Below are positions 11,700 to 24,660 of a DNA stretch of 64,000 nucleotides, one piece after another. A model generated the notes under the pieces. It had not been told where the DNA came from, ran no database searches, and worked only from the letters and a program-made list of their open reading frames with translations. Source of the DNA: Limanda limanda (taxonomy: Eukaryota; Chordata; Actinopteri; Pleuronectiformes; Pleuronectidae). The position numbers and the translations under genes were made by a program. The stretch's first letter is position 1; each line of letters opens with the position of its first letter. The stretch spans positions 25,002,527-25,066,526 of the forward strand of contig NC_083646.1 in NCBI RefSeq assembly GCF_963576545.1. The letters are read 5' to 3'.

Positions 11700-13500
11700 G
11701 GAAACTAAGAGCAAACAAATAAATAAACTGAAAGGAAAGAAAATCAAACCCACATCCTGCTATCTGTGACTTCAGTATAATATTAGCAACTGTTAATGTA
11801 CCTTTCACTGCATTACATCCCCCCCACTGAATGACTTCAAACAGTGAACACCACTTTGTGGGGTTTTGATGACATGCCTGCCTCAGTGGCCATGACTATC
11901 GCTGCAGTGCTTTTGCATGTGCGATTGTATATGCAAAGTATTTAACCCCAGAGTGGAGTTTACACACCGTGTGCACAGGCTTTGAGAGCTAACGTGGCAT
12001 GCAGGGCACATGTCATCAACGGGAGGCTGGCAAGTTTACAACAGGAAACTCTTGCAGAGCAGCCAGTGGGATCTGCATCACGTTGCCCCAAGCATCACAT
12101 GCAGTTCCCTTCTTCTTTTGACTTTTCACAGCTTCAAAATGAGCCTCCCATTTTGTGGTTTTTACCCCACGACACAGGGAGCATGCTTTGTTCCCTAATG
12201 TTTTTGCACTTTTCCTTCACCTTTATCTTGGTCTTTTCTACCCTGCTCCTCGCCTCCTCCTCCCTCCTCCCCCGCTGCAGCTGTACATGCGTGACCCTTG
12301 TATCGCCATCTGGTCCACATTGGGGACTGCCACTGTCATCTGCTGATAATCACTGTCACCTGCACATTGCGCGGTGCGATAAACACTTGGCGTTACCAGT
12401 GGCGAGCCTCGGCACCGCAGCGCTTGTTTAGGCTGCTTCGGAGCTGGTGGGAAAGAAAGAGGGGAGAAAAAAGGACTCAAGGCATCATGTGGGGGCTTAT
12501 TTTCAGTATGACGAGCCTTTTCACAAACCTCCACCATCATCTGTAACACCTGAGTCCAGACTAACAAGATTCACAGCCACACTAATGTTGCCACATACAC
12601 ACTTGTCATTACTGCCCGGACTCTTAGGTCAAAGCACAGAGGGGTTTCCCACTCGCATGTTTATACATCTAAATCACTGACCTTTGCTTGCACAGGAAAT
12701 CCATCAGTGCTGATATACAGTATCTGAATGATAAATACTTCCCTTCAAATATTTATTATGGGATCAGGAAACCACAAGAACTTAATAGTTTAAATTAAGC
12801 CCATCCAATGCAAGTGGCTTGTTAGAAAACATACAATTTTTGAACTGCAGGATAGTCTCATCGCACGCTGCAGTGGGTATAAAAAAAAAGAAGGAAGAAA
12901 TAAAACCTCAGGAGTCAACAGTTGCAATCATAATGATTTAATGATGGGCTTATCCTCAATGCAGTACAGTGTAAATCCTACCAGCAGGAGAATATAGCTT
13001 TGTCCCCTCCAGTGGTTTTATCTTCCGGTGCTTCACTCTCTAAATCTGCCTGTGACACTGACAATTATTTGACCCTTGTGAGTGAGGAAGTTGAACTCTC
13101 AACCGCTAAAAACACAAAGGTTCTGAAGTTTTGAAACTAGGCAATTACGTTTTATGTTTTAAATACATGTGCAGACTTCCTGTAGAAAAAAGTTTGTAGG
13201 GACGTCCCCATTGTGTTAAACAAGTACTCAGATTGTCCCTGGTCTTCATGAAACAAAACTTATTTTGTATATACTTGTAGTCACTTGATCATTTGGCATG
13301 TCTCTACTTTTTTTGGGGAAAACATCTTTATGTGTAGTTCTTTATCATTGTAATCATTGTTATAATTTCTTGCAAGATGTTTTTTTTCTAATATTTTATC
13401 TCAAGTTGTCTAAGACTGCATGTCTGTACGTTGTAAGCTATTTTAGAGGGATGTTTTAGGATATTATCTCCTTTTTCAGAGGAGTCAGACGGAATTTTTT
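11700..13500. other. intergenic, nothing recognised
   Basis: Mixed composition, somewhat GC-richer at 12230-12480. Several overlapping frames at 11982-12680 lie on both strands and in several phases at once, with no protein resemblance, as expected from chance opening of GC-rich DNA. Confidence 0.35.
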
Positions 13501-13506
13501 TTCTAC

Positions 13507-13529
13507 ATATATATATATATATATATATA
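13507..13529. repeat. (AT)n microsatellite
   Basis: A perfect AT run of about 11 units in AT-rich DNA. Confidence 0.9.
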
Positions 13530-13639
13530 GTTTCTTTTACAAAAAATTATATTGCAGCAATCATGTATGCTTTCTTTATTTCAAACAGAGAATAAAACAT
13601 TTATTGAATGTAAAAAAAATGACTTTAATCGTCCACATA

Positions 13640-14130
13640 GGTGGCTGCATGTTACAATGCATAAAAAATGCCCTCTATGGTGCCAACATAACAATAACAC
13701 ATACATGTACTGTTGCCTTAGTTATGGGTAAATCAGGACAAATTGCCCATTAGAGTGCCTCTATATGTGACAATCTAGAATGAAGTGCCCTCATTGGTGC
13801 CCTTGCAGTGGAAGGAATTGAGATGTTACCCTAAAACCATGATAAAGTGCCCTTTAAAAGAGAAAGATATTATGCAATGCCCTGTGAGTTGTAATGGGGT
13901 GAGCAGTGGGTTCTGTCTGGGTGTCATTCTAGTTAGGGTCTTAACCTCCTGACGTGCAGTACTGGGTGTCTTTTCATTGAAGAAAAAACATAATTAGTGC
14001 CCTCTAGTGTGCCCCCATGTGTGGGAAAACATGATTCCATGATGAGTGCCCTTTCAATGAACACAAAATGGTGAAGTGCCCTACAAGATGCCCTGTGTGG
14101 GAGAGAAAATGTGAAGTGCTCCTCCACTGA
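13640..14130. repeat. degenerate tandem block with GTGCCCT periodicity
   Basis: The heptamer GTGCCCT or a one-base variant recurs about ten times (near 13667, 13759, 13785, 13797, 13847, 13877, 13997, 14046, 14077, 14091). The words are separated by 10-65 bases of A-rich filler, often with GAGAAAA or GATGA phrases between. It reads as an old minisatellite with diverged units, not as coding sequence. Units are too irregular for CRISPR. Confidence 0.6.
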
Positions 14131-14149
14131 AGAACCCTGAGGTACTCTG

Positions 14150-15180
14150 GCCTATTATTATTATGTTATGTTAATGAATTAATGTACAGTTTATGTCTTA
14201 TTAGTAAGAAAATGAAAGCCCCTTAGTAGCCTTTTTATTTTATCAATTTGTAGTTGATGCCATTCCACTGAGTTTGGCACAGATATACGAGTTTTGAACT
14301 TCCTTCGAGTGGCCTTTTTTAGGTCCTATTCAAATTAAATGTTAACGATGCAGGTGATTTTATTCGAGATTTTTGGTCAACAAATGTTTAAATAATACAA
14401 TTCGTATTTATTTTATTCCTGAGATTATTCCCTTTATATAATGTGAGTTGTATGTAGGCCAACTCTTTTTACAAAACATGAATTGTTGGTCTCTGCTGAT
14501 GGCGGCCCCTTTGGTTCCCCGTTATCTTTTCACTGCTGCCCCTAAAGTAACTGACTGAAAAACCTTGTAACCATCTAGCCAATAAACACTGATCCCAAAT
14601 ACGTTTACTCTTTTTTAGCAAGCACACTTAGCATTGGTTTGTACCAGTAGGCTAATAATTCAAAATGGCTGGCTTTTTACAATATTACCAGTAAAGGGAC
14701 CTATTTTAGGCTGCAAAATTCAGAAAACAATTATGTTAGCAAGCATTGCCAACTACTTTTAAGAGTGAACTTTACTTATGGTTTTGTTTTATTATTAAAA
14801 GGGTGGCGGGGGGGGCTAGCTATTGCATTAGCTGGCTCTCTGTCATGGCTCCAAGTTGTGGTGACAGCGAATAAGCCCTCTGTCTAACCTCATATCAACA
14901 AGTTCTGTATCCTGACCACTACGCAAATCACCGTGTTATGCGAATCACAACACAGGGTAACACAGCATACGCTCAAATTATAGACGGGACTACACAAGGG
15001 CTAATGTCATTCCACAACTGGTTAAAAATAAAATATATAAATGCTAATTTTTCCCAGTTTAAAAATTTAAATTTCGGCTAAATACAAACAAAACACAAAT
15101 TAAATATAAAATATAACGGCTTCTTGTCAAAATAAATATCCATTAGGTGTCCGTAAACATCAGGGCACAACTGGCCAGTC
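14150..15180. other. intergenic, nothing recognised
   Basis: AT-rich with a short G-run (14806-14814). No exon, RNA or repeat is identified. Confidence 0.35.
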
Positions 15181-15189
15181 CACTGGTAT

Positions 15190-16060
15190 TATATTAATGT
15201 CTTTTTCTTGACAATTGAAGAGTGCATGGGGAGAAAATGGCCCTGATTGGAGTTCCTAAACTGTCCCCAGTGGCCTGAGAACAGCTGATAATTGTGAGCG
15301 GGATAGATGTGTATATCAAATAGTTTACAAAATGAAGCCAGCTGTGTTTTCCCTGCATACTGTGGCTTCCTGATACGCACCATTAAACGTTATTAGCTAC
15401 TTCCTTTAACCGAGATCCTCCTCACCCCATCTTCCACCCCTCATATTAACGTTTTTCAGTTCCTCCAACTGGAAATTATTTGCTTTATTGTAGAGTGTCA
15501 ACCTCTCGCTGTAGTTTTCTGACGCGACATAATTGGCACTTTAGAATATAATCATGGATGAGAGCTGTGTGATTGTGGTCTTTTATGCACAAATTTCAGC
15601 AGATTGTTGATTACTTTGTTCTGCCTTCACCCCCTTGCCTTTCTGCATGCGTTCAACTCATCTCTGATCCCTCTGTCAGTCTGGGAACCTTCTCTCAAAG
15701 GTCCTCTCTTCACTGCGCCGCTCACAACCCATTAGCTTTGAAATGACTCATAAAGAATCAATTGAAAATGATCACAATAGGGAGCGAATATCGAGGGGGC
15801 GCTGCGTGGTTTGTGAACAGATGTTGGCATACACGTTGCATGTCAGACACATTATTGCTCTATACAGACATTACCAGCGCAGCCAAATGGGAGAGATAAT
15901 TGCAGCGATGTTTAGATATGACAATAATTTCTTGGAATGCAAGTGAGGGGGGAAATACGAGCTGAAATGACGCCAAATAAATGGATAATTTGTCTGTTTA
16001 GTTCTGCTGGTTTAAGGACACAGCCTCCAGTCATAAATCAGGACTTGCAGGAAAGTGGAT
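15190..16060. promoter_or_regulatory. candidate conserved non-coding element region
   Basis: Low-repeat sequence, dense in homeodomain- and SOX-like words (GATAATTGTG at 15289, CATTAGCTTTG at 15731, GATAATTGC at 15896, GACAATAATTTC at 15920), with little simple sequence. Its look resembles vertebrate enhancer deserts near developmental regulators. No alignment is available, so this is a candidate only. Confidence 0.25.
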
Positions 16061-16980
16061 GAAATATAATTTGTTGGATGTAACCATACAAAACTCAGGC
16101 TTTAATAAGCCAACTATAGAGATGATGTATTACTGGAGGTTGAGAATGTTGATGTAACCCAAAGTTGTTGTAATTGCTCCTTGTACCTGGGTGGTCCCTT
16201 TGAGAATAGACTGCACGGTTTGTGCATGTGTGTGTGTGTCTGTATGTGCTCGTATTGGTGGGTGTAGGAGCGGTGTAGGTCTTTCACAATTGATAGCTTC
16301 CTATGTGGACAGATATAGTAACAGCGAAAACAGCGCAGCTGTCTCCTAGTATAAAGTTTGAGCAGTTAACCCCTGCAGCGATGAGGCGATTGATGGAAGC
16401 CTCTTACAATGGGGCCCTTATCCTGTGCAGGAAGTAGCTGATGATTGTGAGAACCTGGGATGGAAAGTGACAATACATCAAGTCATTAGTTATTGGGCTG
16501 TGATAGCTTTTTATTTCTTCAGATGGGTTTGGCATGATACAGTGATTTAAGTTATTAGTTCAGATTATTGTTGGACAGTCATTATTCACCTTTTCTGAGT
16601 AATTTAGTATCACTATGATCAAAGGGTCAAAGGGAAAATATATATATATGTATCACTTTCTCAACTGCATGACTAATCAATAACATGAATCAACAGTGAT
16701 TATCTAGAGATGTAAAATTATCTTTTAAAAAACCTTAATGAGAATAGGCCTCTATTTATTTGAATTAAATTATCTCAAATGTGAATATAAACATGCTGCA
16801 AAATACAACGTATGTAGCAATAATGTCAGATGCTGCATTGGTATTTTTCATTCGAGAGACATTTGATTGAAAAAGCAAATATGTAGCATTACAGATCATG
16901 TTATAACGTATTAACCTTTTCTTAGGTGCTCTGTAATACAACTTACTGCTGAACATAGGACAACCAGATTAATGTGCAAC
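16061..16980. other. intergenic, nothing firm
   Basis: AT-rich, with a short imperfect TG run (16226-16238) and a TATATATATATG run near 16640. No gene or repeat is identified. Confidence 0.35.
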
Positions 16981-16984
16981 TTCA

Positions 16985-17240
16985 TATTGAGAGCCTGAAA
17001 CCGATATTTCTTCCCCTCTGGTCTTCGAGGAGCGCCACTTGTCCTTGAAGCTTTGTGAAGTGTGATTTGTAAATGAGATAGGCGAGTATTACAGACCCTT
17101 GGTATTTCTCTTGGCGCCCTGCGATCAATTAAAGTGCGACAATAATAAATGTATACATTTAGAGGGATTTCGCTGCCGTGACAAATGATTTTACCCTTGA
17201 GCTATTGACATTGTCTAGGAATAAGCTGTGTCCGTCCCTG
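16985..17240. promoter_or_regulatory. candidate conserved non-coding element
   Basis: A compact block of balanced composition with GCGATCAATTAAAGTGCGAC, ACAATAATAAATG and GTGACAAATGATTTT words, free of simple repeats. It looks constrained rather than neutral, but conservation is untested. Confidence 0.25.
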
Positions 17241-17819
17241 TTGTGTATTCTGTCTGAGGGTCCCTTCCTCTGCTCGGGGAGTCCGCAGACATGGCAGACG
17301 CATATTCATCATTAACATGTGAATGTGGACAGACCAAAGCGCACACACAAACACACAAATACATGTAAATGCATTTCTCAATTCATGCTAGCATCCTCTG
17401 CTTAACAGGCATGAGATCAGGTCTCAGGGTTATAGTCTGTCTCTCAGCTCACAGGTCAAAAGAAAAGTTAGATATAATCATTGTTCTTACTTATAATGGG
17501 ATCGAGAAAGAAATATTTGTGTGGTTCTGTAGCTCGCTGATACCATCTTCAGATGGAGGTAATTGGATCCCCCGTAGTCAACTGAATGATGATTGTGAGC
17601 TCTCTTATTAAGTGAGATGAGAAAAGTGGAGACTCAGGAGTAGTTGCATTCTTTCGTCTTGTTGCTGACACTTTCTTTGTTCGTTAATTTCGCAACTCCC
17701 TTTAAAATATTTGTTTTATCTGTGGAATGCCGATTTACTCCCGAGCACCCCATCTCACCCACTTTTCATACTTCTTCTTGTATCTGACATGAAAATTGGA
17801 AAATATATCTTCTAATCCC

Positions 17820-18720
17820 CTTTTGATTTTATTCATGGCTTTGATATGTTACCTAGTTCATATGATTGATTGGTTGAGGGGGTGATGGAATCGTAGTAAT
17901 AGAAGTCATTAAGCTGGTGGGGATCTAATATTACCAATCTGCTGGCCCCTGAAAGATCCATCAATAGGTGAGATATTTTCTCTCCGAGAAGGAAGGGAGG
18001 CGACACATTTAACATATTTCAATAACGTAATTTTCATGTGGGGCAGGTCAGGCTGCGAGTACAAAGGGCAATAGCGTTGGAGTGTGTGAGTTGAATCGGG
18101 GTGTATGCTAAGCAAATCAATAAAACATTAAAGGCAGCATGCAGAGAGCAGCCCATTTGGTACCTGTCTGCCAAGGGCAATGGTCTAGCCACTCAGAAAA
18201 GAGAGAAGGATTGGAGTTGCTGGGCTTGAGGAATGCGCTTGCACCAACATAATTGGAAGGTAGTTGCCTTATGACTGCAAATTGGGTTTTTGCGCTTCAT
18301 CAATAGGCATTTTGACAAGCGGCGTCCATCACGGCGCATCTCACTCTTGCCACGCCATGCTGAGAAAGAAGTATCTCAATAATTACATTAAATGCCTCCC
18401 CCTCACCCACCCCCAGCAACCTTCCTTATTGTTGGACAAGAAAAGCAATATGGTATAATTAGGTTTGATTGGGTCGGCGGTGGTGGTTGAAGGACGGATT
18501 AGATACATTTCCTTTGAGATTTGCAGATGAACGATGTTGCCATAGCGACACGCATCTGTATCCACTAGTGCGTAAAGCATAAAGCAAGGCGCGTGGGGCA
18601 ACTTGTAACATCTGTTAACTGGGAGCATGCCAGGTGCATTGACACTGACCTGCTGTGCTAGATGAACCCATGCAGATGTGCAGCAGTTATAGATGAACTG
18701 CTGGAAAGATTGTGTTCTGG
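17820..18720. promoter_or_regulatory. candidate conserved non-coding element region
   Basis: Contains CATATGATTGATTGG, GTCATTAAGCTGG, CATCAATAGGTGAG, AATAACGTAATTTTC and CATAATTGGAAGG. Paired-box/homeodomain-like words recur without simple repeats. The overlapping minus-strand frames (17833-18115, 18383-18727) show no protein resemblance. Confidence 0.25.
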
Positions 18721-21700
18721 GTTTCACCTTTGGGTAGCTGGGTAAAAAGGTTTATGTTTGTTGAGTTTAACCCTTTCTCTGGCAGGCTGATGAGCTGGGG
18801 ACTGGCTGATGGAGTGCCAATTAATGAAAATGTTTTCCGACTGAAAAATGAGCAGCAGTAGGTTTATTCTCAGCTAGGAAAAGAAACGGTAACTTAGTTT
18901 CTTAATATCTAATATTTAATATCTAGTAGACAAATTAAACTGGTTATATTATCCATTGATTATGCAATTGATAGTAGTGTACATCAGTTCATATCAGCGA
19001 TTTTCACACACTTTAATATGCAACCTAAATTGTTTTATTGTTTCTGCATAAACGTGTCGAAATAATACTCTTGCAGCTACTCCTAGAATTACTAGCAAAC
19101 AAGATTTTCTGATTTATCTTCAATCCATACAAATAAGGTTTTTCAAGTATTTTCAAACTTTGCAAACGCTTCGGACTGGAGAATCTCCTTCTGCAATGTT
19201 TCATGTGTAAAAGGCTAATTCGAATTGTGGGGACATTCTCAGGAGTTCATGTGTGAAAAGGGCTTCAGTCAATTGTCATGTGAAAATGTTCCAGGAAAAA
19301 GGAAATGCTTTTTATTAATGACGTTTCCTGAGCAGTGTTGAAGTATTTGGATACAAACCTACCTCTGAAATATAAACCACGTTCAATCGTCACTCGCAAG
19401 ACTGGATTTTGGTGCCTTAGCTTCCTGTATATGTGTCTCTTGTAGTTAAAGGGTGTATTAATTTCATTACTTTACAGAGCCTGAACAGTAAGATGTCAAT
19501 TCTTAAAGTGCTGTTTACAGTCAGCAGTACTAAACATCGTCTTAGATCCTGTCAAGACGTCTTGACAGGATCAGTCACCAAGACACAAACCCAGTCAACA
19601 GTTCAAACAGTTCCTTCAAATACAGTGGCCTCAGTGGACCAGAATGCATTGCAGTTCGCACTGTACATTTATGTACGAGTGACAGCACTTTGTTAATGAC
19701 GGGAAAAACTGTGGCTCCACTATCATCATCATTATTGCTGCTGCCTGCACCCACACATGAAGCCCACAGCTGAATGCAACATGTTAACACAGCAGGGTGA
19801 GGAAAAGTCATCAAAGTAAATTATAATACATCGACATGTAAACCGTCACACTGAACACCACAGAATGACATGTTACTGTGACAGAGCATCTGAGCCTGCA
19901 TTTTACAGCTGGAGCTGATACACTGTACGATTTTGTGGCCACGTTATCATTTCCCCCCCACATGTCAGAAGGGCTCCGTAGCTTTCTGAACGGGCATTTT
20001 ACAGGTGCAGAGTGATCAATCAGGTCCTGGCTGATGATCGGGCTGTACAGTCTGAGCACATGAGCTTCGGCTACACATCACAGACCATTTACTCGTACAG
20101 TCTGAGTTTTACAACAGCATTTCTAAAATCCTACAGCGTATGCTTAGCTACAATCTAATAAATGTAATCATGTGAACAACATCTGACCAGAAAATATCAG
20201 CTTTTTATAGTTTTTTAAGAACAGTTATGATGTCAGGTATCCGCAAAAAAACAAACATACATGGTGTTAAAGTTAAGAGCTTACGGAATAAATGTTCACA
20301 CCTTTAAGGTCGAGAAATCAGCTTGCACAACAGCTCCTCTGCAAAGTGACGGACAGGGATGAGCATTAGCAAGTGGGAATGTTTATGATACCACTGCTCC
20401 CAGCAAGATGTGTGATGGATGTGTCACTTGATGTTACACCATATTCTGAAAGGAGGAGGAAAAAAACATGAGAACCAGTCAGTCGTTACTTTTAAGCCTG
20501 GCGTTATGCACACATTGTCTGGAGCGCCACGACCCCACTCGTCTTTGTGTCTGCTTCTTACAAACACAGTGCCGAACAAATAAAACAACAGGAAGCGTAT
20601 GACAGAACGGCTCTGTTTGCTGTCCGGTTTGATGTGTCATCACATTCGGTTTATGGATGTTTCCAGCCCTTGTTTTTGTTTTGAAATTGTGTAAACTTTT
20701 TTTGCAAGAGATGTACACAGATAAGCGAGTGTTTGGATTGCTGTTTAGTCATCCCAGCATCTGTTATTGCATTTATCATGACAGGAAATAAAACTGAAAA
20801 TGTAATTTTCATGAAGGGGCCGTAGCCGGGGAGGAATACTGGAGACGGTAGTGTGTGATGCGAGTATATGTGATGTTGTCTGATTGAATGCTGTGATATA
20901 AATCCCTTCTAAACAGAACTTGTTTGTTAAACAAAAGAACTTTCTATCCTGTCATGCATCACTGCTGCTCAGGTTTCATAAAATCTACCTTGTGTGTTGC
21001 CATGTGTGATTTACCCCTGCAGGAATCGGCTGAAATAAAGGTAAAAACATTTATCCTGCTATTTTGGAGGCATATTTCTTTAAAATTGGACAGTCTGGGG
21101 ATCTGTAATAAACCTAAGTGCTGGAATGAAGAAAAAGCTCTCTTTAAAGGCGTCTACCTTGGGGAGCACGCCACTAGAAATCCTCTGGCTCTTTTTAATA
21201 CATCAAAGCAGCAAATTAATCCTGAATACAACACATGTACAGGCAGGTAAATGAAGACAAAGCCACAGTGGACCTGGGCTACATGCCTCTTATTACAGAC
21301 CTTTGATAAACTCCACCTCGAGCCTTACAAATGGCTTATTGTGAGGTGTGGGGGAAACTTATTCTTAATAAGGCTGTCACTTTACAAGGGAAGTGTAAGC
21401 GAGAGAGTTAAGGACACAGACAGTCTCTGCACAAACTGGTGGAAGTCATACAGTCCTACTTTATCTCACAAAACTCAATAATAATATAATTTTTTACACA
21501 TTTTAAAAAGGAAGAACGTCTCTTTTTCGAATGGCAGATTACACTGAATTTGCCATAGTTGCAAGAAAAGACAGAGGGCATCATCTGTGCCTTCAAATAA
21601 TGAGCTCTGACCATTACATGTTTAGCATTTGAAATAATACCGATAGAATTATATCTATATTCATTATTTATATTTGTTTCTTGCTGTGACTAAGCCTTTG

Positions 21701-22200
21701 TTCATTGTCATGACAAAGAAAGGCGGAACACAAAGTGTTGTGGAAGATTACGGTTTAGAGCAGTGACTCAGGATTTGGCTGACGTGAAGCTCCTCGGACA
21801 TCAGAACAGCTCCTAATTGCAGTTATTATGGTTCCATTTTAATTGTCGCATGATGTGAGATCACTCGTTAGTTCTCTAATAAAGGATAAGCAAATCACAT
21901 TTCACCCTACAAATAACATCCAACAGATTTCAAAATCGTTATCTGACAGCTTAACACTGAATAAAAGATATGCATCCATTACTGTAAGTCAGGAAAACAG
22001 AAAATACCTTATGGCAATAAAGAGTAGTAAATGTATACTTTCTGTTCTGGACACATGAAGCCAGTTTAACAGTGTATATGTTGCATTCGTTATTGTTGGA
22101 CAGCTGCAATATGGCAGACACAGGATGTCACCTCATGTCAACTTTCCTCTTAGGCTTCAAAATGTTTATTAAGCAATACAAAATGTCACATTAACACATT
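18721..22200. other. intergenic, with a perfect palindrome at 19545-19572
   Basis: Mostly unique-looking DNA. 20920-21480 holds two plus-strand frames (108 and 76 codons) of ordinary composition with no recognisable product. The only clear structure is the 28-bp palindrome listed separately. Confidence 0.35.
19545..19572. repeat. 28-bp perfect palindrome
   Basis: The left arm is GATCCTGTCAAGAC and the right arm is its exact reverse complement, with no spacer; the centre is GACGTC. It could form a cruciform or bind a symmetric dimer. The flanks (…TAAACATCGTCTTA and AGTCACCAAGACAC…) pair only weakly, so it is not obviously the core of a longer MITE. Confidence 0.9.
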
Positions 22201-22205
22201 TACAG

Positions 22206-22244
22206 TGTTATATATACTATATATATGTGTTATATATATATATA
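22206..22244. repeat. TA-rich simple repeat
   Basis: Interrupted TATA runs, including (TA)8 or so at the right end. Confidence 0.85.
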
Positions 22245-22289
22245 TCACCACTGTGCCACTTTGAGATCACTGACTGAACCTATCTGCTC

Positions 22290-23230
22290 CTCCCAAATGT
22301 GAAGGCTCTTATATACTACTACGTGTCCGTTTCTCGGAGAGGTCTCAGCGGGAGACAAAGAGTCTTTTTGATTTTTACTTCTCCGTCAGTCTACGTCCGG
22401 AAAAAATTCACCGCCAAACCCATAGGTGGCGCAACGGAAGACGAGCTCAGAGAAGCCTACCCCATTTGGGAAGAAGAAGTCCACGTGTCTCTGTTTACAT
22501 GTTAGCTTGCGTCCCACACACTGAACCATGGCAACTAACAGAACTAAATAAAGTGACACCCAGCGGGTCAAAATGCTGATGTAATCGTTTCTTAGCGCAG
22601 CGGTTCCCCGGTCTTGTTTCCGAACTGTGTTGCTGATTCCACAGCTTGAATCTGCTTGAGGCTACATGTAGCTAGAAGCTACACGGACCTAGCTCCCCCC
22701 AGCTTCCACACACAGTCAGCAGGGACTCCCGACACTAACTACTACCCAGTGTTTGCTTCTAACCTGACGGTATTATAGAAACAGTGTCATGATAGAAGTG
22801 GAATTAAAGTCGTGACGGCGGGTTCTTGCACTGTTACCACCGCAGTTAGCATGGTGGCTAGCCTAGCCTGCTAGCGCCGTTTTGAAAGCTCGTTATAACC
22901 GTATGTGACCGTGCACACATGCCCTCAGTGCTCTAACGAGCCACCGTCAGCCGGACAACTCCGCTGGCTTAACACACACGTCACATTAATCGTAGAATCA
23001 TAGTTGTGTTCGTGTTTGTTGCTACATGTAAACAGGAAGTTTGAGGTCCGGAAATACGGAAATGACGTCATACGGAAATGATGTCGTTCGCGGACCAATC
23101 ACAGCCAAGAGCGGTCCGTCGGGTCTCCAACATGAAGACGGATAGTTAGAAAAATCCGACGTGTGCGAAAAGCTGTCCGAAGCCCTCGGGGAGGACGTTT
23201 CACGACGGATAGGGCGGTCTTATCTGTCCG
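22290..23230. mobile_element. CpG-rich block, probably a non-autonomous transposon
   Basis: A roughly 900-bp island of CpG-rich sequence in AT-rich surroundings. CTGTTTACATGTTAGC (about 22490-22505) is inverted as GCTACATGTAAACAGG (23021-23036). The interior has phrases I associate with dispersed fish elements (GTTAGCATGGTGGCTAGCCT, GGAAATGACGTCA). It could instead be an orphan CpG island; the frame at 22299-22505 has no recognisable product. Confidence 0.4.
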
Positions 23231-23719
23231 TAATAGAAAAAACGGAGAGGCATAAATTGGCCTTTAGACCCGAACCCAACCTGAGACTGATTTGGGAAAG
23301 GCTGTCTCACTAATAAAAAAAATAACAACTGATCTGACAACGACAATAGACCAATAGAAAATGGCATGACAACCCAACAAGAAACATACATGACTTATAC
23401 TGGCAGATTGTAGTGTTTTATTGGCAGCACATGCAACAAAGGTATAAACAATTATAATCTCTGGAGAGAAGACTTTCTACACACTGTGAGGTTTGTTTCC
23501 CCATTGAAATTGGTTTCCTCAGATTATTTGGGATTTGAAGATCCCCAGGCTCCTGCTCTGCACTGGGTATTCTGTCCATTTGCAACACATGACAAGCAAT
23601 TATGCAGATAGGGGAGGCAAAGAGGGAAGGAGTTACAGTTGGAAATAATCCAACCAGATCTGGTGCCGCTCGAAAGCATTTACAAACAGCAACATCTCGA
23701 ACTTGACCTGTATTGCAAC
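23231..23719. other. intergenic, nothing recognised
   Basis: AT-rich sequence with no repeat or coding similarity that I can name. Confidence 0.35.
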
Positions 23720-24295
23720 TAGGGCTGCAACTAACGACTATTCTGATTTGAAACGATCAATGGACTAATCGGATTATGAATCACACAAATTCTCAATTGC
23801 TCTTATTTAGCCATTAGCTTTTAAATTTAGCTTAAGGTTGTGATGACTGAAAATAAAGACAATAAAGATTGATACTTCAATCAAAAATGTCTTTTAATAA
23901 ACTTTGCTGCATATACAGGTACTATTGATACAAAAACAAAGACAAATCCAGTTTTTGTCCATTTAAAACCAAGGACAGGCAAAGTGCTAATATAAAAAAA
24001 GTTATTAAAATTGAAGTTTCCCTTTTTCCTGTCAACCAAGAATAGTGGTGATACTGAAAATAAATTACAAATCAATCATCAATTTTTGTCTGTAAACAAA
24101 AGGACCGGGAAAGTAGCAGCAATAACAACATCAACAAAAATTAAAAACTTTTTGGGCATGTTGAAGCCCTCAAAAAGCCAATTCATTCGGGTCGTAATTA
24201 TAATAAGAATAATCCTTTCAATTTCAATAGGGCCTCCCGCAGTTCGGTGCTCGGGCCCTAACTACAGCTTCTTCGGACTGCATAATTGGGATTAA
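23720..24295. repeat. transposon remnants (hAT-like end and another element)
   Basis: Starts with TAGGGCTGCAACTAACGACT, a phrase typical of the ends of abundant fish hAT-type elements. Near 24215-24262 it has TTTCAATAGGGCCTCCCGCA and GGTGCTCGGGCCCTAA, from a different common fish repeat. No transposase frame is visible. Confidence 0.5.
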
Positions 24296-24660
24296 AAAAG
24301 ACGTTTGTCAGGCAATAGGATAAAATTACACTTTTAAACTTGTAAAAAAATATATATTCAAACCATATTTTTGAAATGGATTCTAGAATCTTGCACACAG
24401 GTATTGAGGGAGTTGCCAAGACAACTGAGTTTATATAGCAAGCTAGATAACAGGCTATCTTACCGAGGCAAGTCTGCATCGTCTCCTCTTCAAATGCTTG
24501 TGTCCTGCTTCCATGGAAAGCAAGGTCCGCCTTACAAATATTGCAGGTAGTTTTTCTCAGGCTATGTTAATGGTGAAGCTTTTCATACTTTTGACCTAAG
24601 AAATTGTTTGCCTCAGCAAGAAGAGAAAATTGTGTACAAAAGTTGTGTTGCTAATGCACT

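Noticed and set aside
11982..12680. Cluster of frames of 62-149 codons on both strands
   Set aside because: Several phases are open at once in a GC-richer stretch, with no similarity to known proteins.
13640..14130. Possible CRISPR-like array
   Set aside because: Repeat words are only 7 bp, units are diverged and spacers uneven; this is vertebrate DNA.
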